A stretch of 42,132 nt of DNA from AP-15 sp035509615. Its GTDB lineage: Bacteria > Pseudomonadota > Alphaproteobacteria > ATCC43930 > CGMCC-115725. Numbering within the stretch: the stretch's first letter is position 1; each line of letters opens with the position of its first letter. The translations under genes were made by a program, and so were the position numbers. The DNA lies in the NCBI GenBank assembly GCA_035509615.1, contig DATJLK010000013.1:1-42132 (forward strand), read 5' to 3'. Under the pieces are notes generated by a model, which did no database searches, had not been told where the DNA came from, and was given only the letters and a program-made list of their open reading frames with translations. Below are positions 34,031-41,943 of this stretch, in pieces.

Positions 34031-34165
34031 TGGGTTTACCAACCCGAGGCGTGGAAGCCGGTGAGATCCCGGCGCGGTCGCGCCACTGTAATCGACCTGT
34101 GCTGAGAAGCCGGGGCGAGAGTCAGACCCCCCTCGTGGTCGGTTAGGCCTCTAACGGGACGCGAA
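34031..34165 (+). promoter_or_regulatory. Cobalamin (B12) riboswitch
   Basis: The conserved B12 aptamer core is readable: GAAGCCGGTGAGATCCCGG (34054-34072), then the B12 box GCGCCACTGT (34080-34089), and the AGAGTCAGACC block (34119-34129). A 5' hairpin GGTTGGGTTTACCAACC (34028-34044) and a 3' hairpin GTTAG-GCCT-CTAAC (34142-34155) flank the core; the latter is a candidate for the regulatory hairpin near the cbtB ribosome binding site. Adenosylcobalamin binding would lower expression of the downstream cobalt transport genes. Boundaries are approximate. Confidence 0.93.
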
Positions 34166-34183
34166 AATCCCAGGAGATCGAGG

Positions 34184-34396
34184 ATGACTATCACCACACC
34201 GGTTACTCCTGCGGCCCGGCCGGTCGCCATCCCGGTTCGCGACGTCCTGCCGTGGGCTGTCCTTGGCGGGCTGGTTCTGTTGCTGGCGATCTACTTCGTC
34301 GGCGCGGAAGAGGGTGCGACATCGCTGATCCCCGGCATGTATGTGCATGAGTTTGTCCATGACGGGCGTCATCTGCTCGGTTTCCCCTGTCACTAG
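34184..34396 (+). CDS. cbtB: Cobalt transporter subunit CbtB
   Basis: A 70-residue protein with one hydrophobic helix (VLPWAVLGGLVLLLAIYFVG) and a C-terminal His-rich segment (VHEFVHDGRHLLGFPCH) that probably binds metal, the hallmark of CbtB. ATG 34184 has AGGAG seven bases upstream. It is always found with CbtA and usually under a B12 riboswitch, as here. The pair was predicted from genome context to import cobalt for cobalamin synthesis. Confidence 0.93.
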   Translation: MTITTPVTPAARPVAIPVRDVLPWAVLGGLVLLLAIYFVGAEEGATSLIPGMYVHEFVHDGRHLLGFPCH

Positions 34397-34410
34397 GCGG
34401 GACTGGCGCC

Positions 34411-35202
34411 ATGGCGGGGACCCTGCTGCTGCGCGGGATGCTGATCGGCATCATCGCGGGGCTACTCTGTTTCATCTTTTTGAAGGTGGTTGGCGAGCCG
34501 CAGGTCGACCGCGCGATCGCCTTCGAAACCCAACTCGACGAGGCCAAGGCTGAGGCTCGGGCACAAGCATTGATCGCCAAGGGCCTGCCGGCGCCAAAGG
34601 AGGAGCCGGCACCCGAACTCGTCAGCCGACGGGTGCAGGCCGGCATCGGCCTGTTTACCGGTGTCATGGTTTACAACGTGGCCTTTGGCGGGTTGTTCGC
34701 GTTGGCGTTCGCGCTCGCCTATGGCCGCATGGGGGATTTCGATCCGCGGACCACCGCAGCAGCGCTGGCGGTTCTTGGCCTTGTCGCTGTCTATATTGTT
34801 CCAAATCTCAAATATCCGGCAAATCCGCCCTCTGTTGGCGATCCCGCGACGATCGGCCTGCGCACGGGGCTCTATTTCAGCATGATCGCGATCTCGCTTG
34901 CGGCGATGATTACCGCCGGAATGCTGCGCCTGCGGCTGCTGGCGCGCCTTGGAGCGTGGAATGCGTTTCTGGTCGCCGCCGCCGGGTATCTGATTGCAGT
35001 GATCGTCGCGGGCCTGGCGTTGCCGGCCGTCAACGAAGTGCCGGCTGAATTCCCGGCCGTCGTCCTCTGGCGGTTCCGAATTGCGTCGCTGGGGGCGCAG
35101 CTGATCATGTGGGCGACCATTGGCCTGGGCCTTGGCGCACTGACCGAACGGGTCGTCACCGCAGCACGGCCGGGATTGCAATCAAGACGAAGGGCTTTTT
35201 GA
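34411..35202 (+). CDS. cbtA: Cobalt transporter subunit CbtA
   Basis: A 263-residue inner-membrane protein with about five to six helices. The N-terminal helix LLLRGMLIGIIAGLLCFIFL is followed by a charged cytoplasmic or periplasmic loop rich in Glu/Ala/Lys (~35-75), then SRRVQAGIGLFTGVMVYNVA, LAVLGLVAVYIVPNLKYPAN and the later helices; the PNLKYPANPP motif is typical of CbtA. ATG 34411, 14 bp after cbtB. Partner of CbtB in cobalt uptake. Confidence 0.92.
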   Translation: MAGTLLLRGMLIGIIAGLLCFIFLKVVGEPQVDRAIAFETQLDEAKAEARAQALIAKGLPAPKEEPAPELVSRRVQAGIGLFTGVMVYNVAFGGLFALAFALAYGRMGDFDPRTTAAALAVLGLVAVYIVPNLKYPANPPSVGDPATIGLRTGLYFSMIAISLAAMITAGMLRLRLLARLGAWNAFLVAAAGYLIAVIVAGLALPAVNEVPAEFPAVVLWRFRIASLGAQLIMWATIGLGLGALTERVVTAARPGLQSRRRAF

Positions 35203-35239
35203 TCCAGCGTTAGCCGGCTCGGCCAAGAGCAGCGCGATC

Positions 35240-36673
35240 ATGCCCGAGCGTGTCGGGGATTGGGTGCGCTCGTCGGGCGTGCGCCATAGGCATCAATCGC
35301 TGATGCTCCTCCTGGTCCTGGCCTGTGCAATATCGGGCAAGCCGATCCCTGCCTTTGCGCAGACCGCGACCGACAATCAGGATTTGTGGCAGCAAGACAC
35401 CTTGACCGGGAATTGGGGCGGGGCGCGCAAGAATTTGCAGGACGAGGGCATTCAGCTGAGTCTTGGGTACATTGCCGAGACGCTGTCCAACCCGATTGGT
35501 GGAGCCAAGCAAGGAGTGATCTACGAAGGGTTGGTCACCGGCACGGTCGAACTCGACCTCTCAAAGCTGGTGCAATGGCCGGGCGCCACATTTCATGTCG
35601 ACGGCTATCAGATCAACGGCCGCGGGCTGACCCAGAATTACGTCGGCAACATTCTGGCGGTCAGCGGCATCGAAGCGCTGCCCTCGACCCGGCTGCATGA
35701 TCTGTGGCTGCAGCAGCAGGCTTTCGACCAGAAGGTGTCGTTGCGCGTCGGCCAGATTGCGATCGACGACCCCAATGAATTTTACAACAGCCAATATGCG
35801 GGACTGTTTATCAATTCAACTTTCGGCTATCCGGACCTGCTCGCGGAGGACCTGCCGGGAACCGGACCAGGGTATCCGTTTGCCGTGCCGGGGGTGCGCT
35901 TGCGGATTGCGCCGACAGACCAGTTTTCGTTCTCGACCGCCATCTTTAATGGTACGCCAGCGCCCCCCGGACCCGGCAACCCCCAGCTCCGCAACGCGAA
36001 CGGCACCAATTTTCTGATCGGCGTCGGCGGCACGCTGGCGATCGCCGAATTCGTGTATGGCTTTAACCGGGAATCGACATCCTCGACCTGGCTCAGCGAT
36101 GTCAAGCTCGGCGGCTGGTACCATTCGGCCGCGTTCCCCGATCTTCACCTCGACACGATGGGGGGTTCGCTGGCGGACCCGGGCAGCAACGGCATCCCGG
36201 CCCTCCATCAAGGCAATTACGGCCCGTATCTGATCCTCGACAAGATGCTGTGGCAGCCGCCGAACGCCGGGACGCGGGGAGTAGCCGGCTTTTTGCGGGT
36301 CGGCGGGGCGCCGGGGGACCGCAACCTGCTCAATTTGGAGATCGACACCGGGCTGAACGCCAAGGGCCTGCTACCAGACCGGCCGGTTGATGTGGCGGGG
36401 ATTGCGCTGGGCTATGTGCGCGTCGGCGGTGCTGCGCGCGCCTTTGCCGCCGATGCCAGTCTGGTCACTGGCGTCGCCGCGCCGGCACTCGACTATGAGG
36501 CGGTGATCGAACTGACATACCAGATGAATATCGCGCCCTGGTGGTATCTGCAGCCCGATCTGCAGGTCATTCTGCATCCCGGCGGCCACGGCGCCGAACC
36601 TCCCCCGGCACTTTTGGGACAGCCGATCGCCAACGCCCTGGTGTTTGGGGTGCGATCAGCCATCACGTTCTAG
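35240..36673 (+). CDS. OprB-family outer-membrane porin
   Basis: A 477-residue outer-membrane beta-barrel of the carbohydrate-selective porin family. A signal sequence (LLLVLACAISGKPIPAFAQ) is followed by the family's start LTGNWGGARKNLQDEGIQLS, then many amphipathic strands such as GATFHVDGYQINGRGL, VSLRVGQIAIDDPNEFYNS and VKLGGWYHSAAFPDL. The C-terminus ends in Phe (SAITF), as expected for BAM recognition. ATG 35240 is used; ATG 35303 would start just before the hydrophobic core and is a strong alternative. It lies 37 bp after cbtA and 35 bp before cobW, so it is part of the B12-controlled operon. OprB members classically pass sugars; a cobalt role is inference from context. Confidence 0.87.
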   Translation: MPERVGDWVRSSGVRHRHQSLMLLLVLACAISGKPIPAFAQTATDNQDLWQQDTLTGNWGGARKNLQDEGIQLSLGYIAETLSNPIGGAKQGVIYEGLVTGTVELDLSKLVQWPGATFHVDGYQINGRGLTQNYVGNILAVSGIEALPSTRLHDLWLQQQAFDQKVSLRVGQIAIDDPNEFYNSQYAGLFINSTFGYPDLLAEDLPGTGPGYPFAVPGVRLRIAPTDQFSFSTAIFNGTPAPPGPGNPQLRNANGTNFLIGVGGTLAIAEFVYGFNRESTSSTWLSDVKLGGWYHSAAFPDLHLDTMGGSLADPGSNGIPALHQGNYGPYLILDKMLWQPPNAGTRGVAGFLRVGGAPGDRNLLNLEIDTGLNAKGLLPDRPVDVAGIALGYVRVGGAARAFAADASLVTGVAAPALDYEAVIELTYQMNIAPWWYLQPDLQVILHPGGHGAEPPPALLGQPIANALVFGVRSAITF

Positions 36674-36708
36674 ACCGAGAGCGCCGAGCACCTAGTAAGG
36701 AGATTGCC

Positions 36709-37752
36709 ATGACCGCAAAGATTCCTGCGACCATCGTCACCGGCTTTCTCGGCGCCGGCAAGACCAGCCTGATCCGACACTTGCTCGAGCGCAGTGCTGG
36801 CCGTCGGCTGGCGCTTCTGATCAACGAGTTCGGCAGTCTCGGCATCGACAGGGGCATTATCGGGGGCTGCGCCATCCCCTCCTGCCGTGAGGAGGATGTG
36901 ATCGAACTCGCCAATGGCTGCATCTGCTGTACCGTTGCCGATGACTTCCTGCCGGCAATGCATGCGATCCTGGGCCGCCGCCCGGCCCCGGAACACATCA
37001 TCATCGAAACCTCCGGCCTGGCGCTGCCCAAGCCATTGGTGCAGGCCTTCGCCTGGCCGGAAGTAAAGGCGCAGGTCACGGTCGACGGCGTTCTCGTGGT
37101 CGTCGACGCAGCGGCGGTGCTGGCTGGCCGGTTCGCGACCGATCCTGCCGCACTGGCGCAGCAGCGGGCGGCCGATCCCGCCCTCAGTCACGACGACAGT
37201 CCACTCGAGGAACTGTTCGAGGAACAGTTGCTTTGCGCCGATCTCGTACTGGTCAACAAGGCAGACCAGATCGATGCCGGCGACCGGGCCAGGGTTGAGG
37301 CAGCAATCCGTCACCATTTGCGGCCCTCGGTCGGGCTGCTATGGACGCATCATGGCAGGGTCGACCCGATCGTGGCGCTTGGCATCGGGGTCGGTGCCGA
37401 GGATGATCTGCACAATCGCCCGTCGCATCACGACGGCGGCGAGGCACATGACCATGACGATTTCGAGAGCTTCGTCGTTGCGGTGCCGCCGATTGCAGAT
37501 GCGGGCGAGATCGAGACGCGCTTGCGCGAAGCGGTCCGTCGGTTCGACATTCTCCGCATCAAGGGTTTTCTCGCGGTGGCGGGCAAGCCGTTGCGGCAAG
37601 TGGTGCAAGCCGTCGGCGAGCGTGTCGAGCGCTATTACGATCGGCCCTGGCACTCGGGCGAGGTGCGGCACGGCAGTCTGGTGGTCATCGGTCAGCGCGG
37701 TCTGGATGCCGCGGCGATCCGGGCTGTGATCCTGGCCGGGGCCACAGCGTGA
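36709..37752 (+). CDS. cobW: CobW-family metallochaperone GTPase
   Basis: A 347-residue G3E GTPase. Walker A GFLGAGKTS (12-20), the metal-binding NGCICCT motif (Cys71, Cys73, Cys74), Walker B region IIIETSGLALP and guanine-specificity NKADQID are all present. A His/Asp-rich loop (HHDGGEAHDHDD, about 245-256) probably binds metal. The C-terminal CobW domain follows (RFDILRIKGFLAVAGKPLRQ). ATG 36709 has AAGGAG six bases upstream. CobW is thought to deliver cobalt to the cobalamin pathway; the operon position supports a cobalt rather than a zinc (YeiR/ZigA) role. Confidence 0.92.
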   Translation: MTAKIPATIVTGFLGAGKTSLIRHLLERSAGRRLALLINEFGSLGIDRGIIGGCAIPSCREEDVIELANGCICCTVADDFLPAMHAILGRRPAPEHIIIETSGLALPKPLVQAFAWPEVKAQVTVDGVLVVVDAAAVLAGRFATDPAALAQQRAADPALSHDDSPLEELFEEQLLCADLVLVNKADQIDAGDRARVEAAIRHHLRPSVGLLWTHHGRVDPIVALGIGVGAEDDLHNRPSHHDGGEAHDHDDFESFVVAVPPIADAGEIETRLREAVRRFDILRIKGFLAVAGKPLRQVVQAVGERVERYYDRPWHSGEVRHGSLVVIGQRGLDAAAIRAVILAGATA

Positions 37753-37827
37753 TTGCGGTGCTGACGACCCTGGCATCGGTGGCGAAACCTCCCGAGCGGG
37801 TGCCGATCTCGCCCATCATCGGACAGA

Positions 37828-37960
37828 TCGAGGTTTGCGATCCTCGGTTCCGGTCGCGACGGGTCGCAGACCGATCTACTGTCAGACCTTCCTGTGCATG
37901 GGCGGGAGTCGGAGTCGGGCTTTGCGCTACCCGAAGGTTGCGTGGCAGGGGCCGGTATTT
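37828..37960 (+). promoter_or_regulatory. Structured leader before the NiCoT gene
   Basis: The 226-nt gap between cobW and the permease gene is rich in hairpins: CGAGG...CCTCG (37829-37846) and an eight-pair stem GGTC-GCGA / TCGC-(A)-GACC (37852-37872). After these come CTACTGTCAGACC (37876-37888) and GGGAGTCGGAGTCGG, which faintly recall the CCACTGT and GTCAGGA blocks of B12 riboswitches. The exact B12 box is missing, so I call it only a structured region. Confidence 0.3.
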
Positions 37961-37978
37961 CCCGTTGGCGAGGATGTC

Positions 37979-39046
37979 ATGCTAAGTTTTCTGCCACGCA
38001 TTCTCAATCAAGGTAAGGTTGGTTTGCGCCGTCGATTGATCGCTATCTATGGCGTTCTGATCGGGGGCAACGTCCTGATCTGGGCTTTGGGCATCAGCGT
38101 TCTGCAAAGCCATCCGGTGCTGCTCGGCACGGCGATGCTGGCCTATACCTTTGGTCTGCGTCACGCCGTCGATGCCGACCACATCGCGGCGATCGACAAC
38201 GCGACGCGCAAATTGATGCAGGCCGGTCAACGGCCGGTCGCCGTCGGGTTTTTCTTTTCCCTTGGCCATTCGGTCGTGGTTCTTCTCTTGTCGGTCGCCG
38301 TCGGCTTTGCCGCGGCTGAAGTCAGCTCTCGTTTTGAGAGCCTGAAGGCGATCGGCGGGATTATCGGCACCAGCGCCTCAGCGCTGTTCCTGTTCCTGCT
38401 GGCGCTCTTCAACGTGCTGGTGTTGATCTCGGTCTATCGGACGTTTCAGGCGGTAAAGCAAGGCAAGCCGTTTGTCGAACAGGACTTTGACATCCTGCTC
38501 AATAACCGGGGTGTTCTCGCGCGGCTGTTCCGACCGCTGTTTCGGCTGATAACGCGAAGCTGGCACCTGTTCCCGATCGGTTTCCTGTTCGGCCTCGGGT
38601 TCGATACGGCGACCGAGGTCGCCCTTTTCGGCATATCGGCGGCGCAGGCCAGCGGCGGCGTTTCGCTCGGCACGATATTGATATTCCCGGCGCTGTTCAC
38701 GGCCGGGATGTCGTTGGTGGACACGACCGACGGAGTCTTGATGCTGGGGGCCTATGGCTGGGCCTTTATGAAGCCGATCCGCAAGCTCTACTACAATATG
38801 ACGATCACCGCGGTGTCGGTCATCGTCGCGGTGGTGATCGGCGGCATCGAAACGCTCGGCTTGATCGGCGATACCTGGGATTTAGGTGGACCGTTTTGGA
38901 ACGCGATCGGGTCGCTGAACGACAATTTCGGCGTGCTCGGCTTTCTCATCATCGGCATTTTCGCGGTGAGTTGGGTGACCTCGATGCTGATCTACCGCGC
39001 CAGGCGTTATGGCGACCTCGAGGTCGACACCGTCCCTCGCCTGTGA
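37979..39046 (+). CDS. NiCoT-family nickel/cobalt permease (HoxN/NixA type)
   Basis: A 355-residue inner-membrane permease with about eight helices. The signature metal-site motif GLRHAVDADHIAAIDN (His62, Asp65, Asp67, His68) is intact. Other family motifs are FFSLGHSVVV, FLFGLGFDTATEVALF and FPALFTAGMSLVDTTDG. ATG 37979 (GAGGA four bases upstream) matches the usual N-terminus. NiCoT members import Ni2+, Co2+ or both; the neighbouring cobalt genes argue for cobalt. It may be co-transcribed with cobW or have its own leader. It converges with the TonB-dependent receptor. Confidence 0.93.
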   Translation: MLSFLPRILNQGKVGLRRRLIAIYGVLIGGNVLIWALGISVLQSHPVLLGTAMLAYTFGLRHAVDADHIAAIDNATRKLMQAGQRPVAVGFFFSLGHSVVVLLLSVAVGFAAAEVSSRFESLKAIGGIIGTSASALFLFLLALFNVLVLISVYRTFQAVKQGKPFVEQDFDILLNNRGVLARLFRPLFRLITRSWHLFPIGFLFGLGFDTATEVALFGISAAQASGGVSLGTILIFPALFTAGMSLVDTTDGVLMLGAYGWAFMKPIRKLYYNMTITAVSVIVAVVIGGIETLGLIGDTWDLGGPFWNAIGSLNDNFGVLGFLIIGIFAVSWVTSMLIYRARRYGDLEVDTVPRL

Positions 39047-39053
39047 ATCCTCG

Positions 39054-39095
39054 GCGACAAACGGGCGGCCTATTGCCGTCGGTGCCCGCTGTCGC
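39054..39095. terminator. Long hairpin between convergent genes, bidirectional terminator candidate
   Basis: GCGACA (39054-39059) pairs with TGTCGC (39090-39095) and CGGGC (39062-39066) with GCCCG (39084-39088), with a smaller GGC/GCC pair inside. It sits 8 bp after the NiCoT stop and 47 bp from the receptor stop on the other strand. No T-tract is visible on either side. Confidence 0.45.
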
Positions 39096-39141
39096 GAGCA
39101 TGACGGAGAAGGGAATGGGGACCAATGTCAAACCCGTACCA

Positions 39142-41517
39142 CTAAAAGGTCGCGTGCAGACCCGCATAGACCACGCGCCCGGGAGACGGACTCAACGTCT
39201 CCGGATTGGTCAGATTGAAATTCGGTGGCAGCCCGTCGAGCTCGGTAAACGCGCCATAGGTATAATAGGTTCGATTCAAGAGGTTGTCGACATTGACAAA
39301 GAACGAGGCCCATTTGTTGACTTTGAGCAAGGTGTGCAGGTTGACGATACCGTAAGCCGGGATCTTTGATTCCTGGTTTGATTCATCGCCGACGAGAAAC
39401 TGACTGCCGACAAACTTGGTATCGGCGCCGATACTCCATTGCGGCGTCGCCTGATATTCTACATCGAGGACAACCCGGTTGCGCGGCATCAGCGGCAGAG
39501 TGTCACCGGGATGGACAAAGATATCGCCATTGGCATCGGCCGCCGGGCTGTTCGAAGACAAAGTCAAATTCTCGAGAAAGGTGGCGCTGAGAAAGCTGTA
39601 GTTGAGGTTTGCGGTCCACTTATCCCAATTATAGCTCAACCCTGCTTCGATACCTTGGCGCCGTGTCGTGCCGACATTGGAGAAATAGCCAAAGCCGTTG
39701 ACCTGGGTCGCCAAAAGCAGAATGTCGTCAAAGGCGGTGGTACGGTAGACGCCGAGGTTCCAGGCGAATTGGCCAGGGATCGTCACCGGGGTGAGATGGC
39801 CTCGCAGGCCGGCCTCGACGGTGTGCGAGACGACTTGCTTCAAAGCCGGGTCGGCCACCAGAAATGCATCGAGAATGCAGGGGGTTGTCGGATTGGCGCA
39901 GCTCAACTCCCCGGGCGTCGGCGCCCGGTTGCCTTCCGACCATCCGGCATAGGCGGTCACATTCTCGGTAACCTTGTAGGTCAGGCCGATGCCGGGGTTG
40001 AAATGGCCATAAACATTGGTGCCGTTCAGTCCGGGGGCGATCCCGGTCTGGTCCTGCAACCCGATCAAGGCGAGGTTGTACCGGCCGCTCAGGGTGGCGG
40101 CAAGGCGCGAGGTAATGTCGAAGGTGTCGGTGCCGTATACCCCGAGATATTCGTTGACGCCAAGCACGCCGACTGGCTGCTCGATCGGCGGCGATGCGGT
40201 CGGGCTGAGCCCCTGATCGATGGTCTCGCCCGAGCCGATAACATCAAGACTGGGCAGCAAGGTGCCAAGCTCGCCTGACGCCGAATAACTGGTGATGCTG
40301 TGATCACCGGTGATGCCGACCACCAAATTGTTTTCACGGTTCAGGACTGGATTGGTGAATTTCGCCTGGAGGCCGACGCCAAAGGTATTGGTGTTGGTCA
40401 TGGTATAGTCGATCTCGCCGGGTGTGGCACCGGGTGGCAGGACGCTAGTCGGGACCTGGTTGCCGGACGAATCGTAAAGCACGTCGGCAGGATAGAGATT
40501 GCTACCCTCAAGACAGAAAAAGTCGCCGTTGTTGTTGCAGGCGGTGACGTCGGTGGTGTTGCCGTCGACCAGATGCTGGTTGAAATGCCGATAATAAGCA
40601 TCGCTGCTGAGCAGCACGAAATCCGCTGGCTTGTAGGTCCCGGTGAGTTGTACCAGCTGCGCTTCGTTGTGCATCGATTGCGGATAGGTGAAGATGTTTC
40701 TCGGATCCTGTTCGAGCAGCTGGATTGGCGTTGGCCCGACAGCACCGATCACATTGTCGGCGGCGGAGACCGAGAGATGAACGGTGAACGGATTGTTTTC
40801 CCAGCCCAGGTCCATGTACCCCTGGCTGAGGCTGGTCGGCGAGTGATACCGGAAGCCGTCATCATGGGTCCCGCCAATGGCGCCGTAATAGGCGAAATTG
40901 CCGAACCGCGCGCCTTCCTGCGCGTAACCGCTGACATTACCAAAAGAGCCGCCGCCAAGCTGAACATCGGACCCGTGAAAATCGAAGCCGTTCTTCATAT
41001 CGAGGGTCACGGCGCCGCCTAGCGCGTTCAAGCCAAAGACCGGATTGTTTCCCTGCAGGGTCATTCGATTGACGGCGAATTGGGGGATCAAATCCCAGTT
41101 GACAGTGTCGCCAAACGCCTCGTTGATCCGCACCCCGTTCTGGTAGACAGCAAGCCCCTGGGGCACGCCGGAGACCGGCGACGCCTCGAAACCGCGATAG
41201 ACGAAATCAGATTGAAACTGGTTGCCCTGCTCGTCATTGAGATTGACTTGCGAGAGCCGTCGCGCCACCGCGCTCGGCACCAGATCGTTTTGGCCAGCGG
41301 GCCACAACTGCCCCGAACTCAGGCTTTGGACATTCGCCGGTACCTTGTCGATATCGATGCCGCTGCCTGGCAAGGGAGAGACGCCGACCACTTCCAATGT
41401 CGGCAAAACGATGGTCGAGGTGCTGGAGGAATTGTTCGATGTCTGAGCAAATGCCGCAGCGCCGGTCAGCAGGACCAGACCGGCCGCGAATGCGCCTGTT
41501 GCTCCGATGCCGGACAC
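39142..41517 (-). CDS. TonB-dependent outer-membrane receptor
   Basis: A 791-residue TonB-dependent receptor. GTG 41517 has GGGGAGG six bases upstream and starts a signal peptide (FAAGLVLLTGAAAFAQ). A plug domain follows (LPTLEVVGVSPLPGSG as the TonB-box region, then FQSDFVYRGFEASPVSGVPQ, GLAVYQNGVRINEAFGDTVN, LNALGGAVTLDMKNG), then a 22-strand-type barrel ending NLLNRTYYTYGAF and the final Phe of LHATF. It has no N-terminal signalling extension, so no ECF-sigma coupling. Substrate unknown; convergence with the cobalt operon suggests cobalt complexes or cobalamin, but iron chelates cannot be excluded. Confidence 0.92.
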   Translation of the reverse strand: MSGIGATGAFAAGLVLLTGAAAFAQTSNNSSSTSTIVLPTLEVVGVSPLPGSGIDIDKVPANVQSLSSGQLWPAGQNDLVPSAVARRLSQVNLNDEQGNQFQSDFVYRGFEASPVSGVPQGLAVYQNGVRINEAFGDTVNWDLIPQFAVNRMTLQGNNPVFGLNALGGAVTLDMKNGFDFHGSDVQLGGGSFGNVSGYAQEGARFGNFAYYGAIGGTHDDGFRYHSPTSLSQGYMDLGWENNPFTVHLSVSAADNVIGAVGPTPIQLLEQDPRNIFTYPQSMHNEAQLVQLTGTYKPADFVLLSSDAYYRHFNQHLVDGNTTDVTACNNNGDFFCLEGSNLYPADVLYDSSGNQVPTSVLPPGATPGEIDYTMTNTNTFGVGLQAKFTNPVLNRENNLVVGITGDHSITSYSASGELGTLLPSLDVIGSGETIDQGLSPTASPPIEQPVGVLGVNEYLGVYGTDTFDITSRLAATLSGRYNLALIGLQDQTGIAPGLNGTNVYGHFNPGIGLTYKVTENVTAYAGWSEGNRAPTPGELSCANPTTPCILDAFLVADPALKQVVSHTVEAGLRGHLTPVTIPGQFAWNLGVYRTTAFDDILLLATQVNGFGYFSNVGTTRRQGIEAGLSYNWDKWTANLNYSFLSATFLENLTLSSNSPAADANGDIFVHPGDTLPLMPRNRVVLDVEYQATPQWSIGADTKFVGSQFLVGDESNQESKIPAYGIVNLHTLLKVNKWASFFVNVDNLLNRTYYTYGAFTELDGLPPNFNLTNPETLSPSPGRVVYAGLHATF

Positions 41518-41715
41518 GGGCCGCCTCCCCTCGAAGGACCTTATCGTGATCGAGAGATCCGATAAAGGGCCGATGAAAGCAGAGCGGCGGTGGGTGTGAC
41601 GCTGGAACAACTTCCCGGTCTTTGCGGGAAATCCTCCCGAATTCATCCGCGATATCTGCCCGCTTCAGGCCGCAATATTGACTTGGGCCTGCCCGATAAG
41701 TGGGGCGGTGAGACC

Positions 41716-41943
41716 TTACGCCTTTGGCGGCGTCTCCGATCTGAGACTCTGAACCGCCTTGAGCACGGTCGGCTGCAACCCGGCACCGCCCGCCTCGACG
41801 TATTCAACAATCGCCTTGCGCATCCGCGGCTCCCAGAATTTCTTCAGGTGGTCGGCGGTGTTGAACACGGCTTGTTCTTCGGAACCATGGGCAAAAAATC
41901 TGCCGATCTGGTTGGCCATATAGACCAGCTTTTCAGGCGACAT
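41716..41943 (-). CDS. fdsD: Formate dehydrogenase delta subunit FdsD
   Basis: A 75-residue protein beginning MSPEKLVYMANQIGRFF and containing HLKKFWEPRMRKAIVEYV, the typical FdsD sequence. It is a small accessory subunit of soluble NAD-dependent molybdenum formate dehydrogenases. ATG 41943 overlaps the end of fdhD by 11 bp. It is the last gene of an fds operon that continues beyond the right edge; 198 bp separate it from the TonB receptor start on the same strand. Confidence 0.93.
   Translation of the reverse strand: MSPEKLVYMANQIGRFFAHGSEEQAVFNTADHLKKFWEPRMRKAIVEYVEAGGAGLQPTVLKAVQSLRSETPPKA

Larger units (their letters stand above)
33796..34183. other. 388-bp leader region of the cobalt operon
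   Basis: Between the iron ATPase stop and cbtB. The first ~200 bp contain no supported gene. The second half holds a promoter (34001-34030), a cobalamin riboswitch, and the cbtB ribosome binding site AGGAG at 34172-34176. Confidence 0.8.

Noticed and set aside
37749..37985. A frame starting with GTG in a GTGA overlap with cobW
   Set aside because: Although the overlap looks like coupling, the 78-residue product is Arg/Pro/Ser-rich without any domain and runs into the NiCoT start; it more likely reflects a GC-rich structured leader.
41518..41715. Second cobalamin riboswitch upstream of the TonB receptor
   Set aside because: No B12 box (GCCACTG) is present on the minus strand in this gap and the other conserved blocks are absent.
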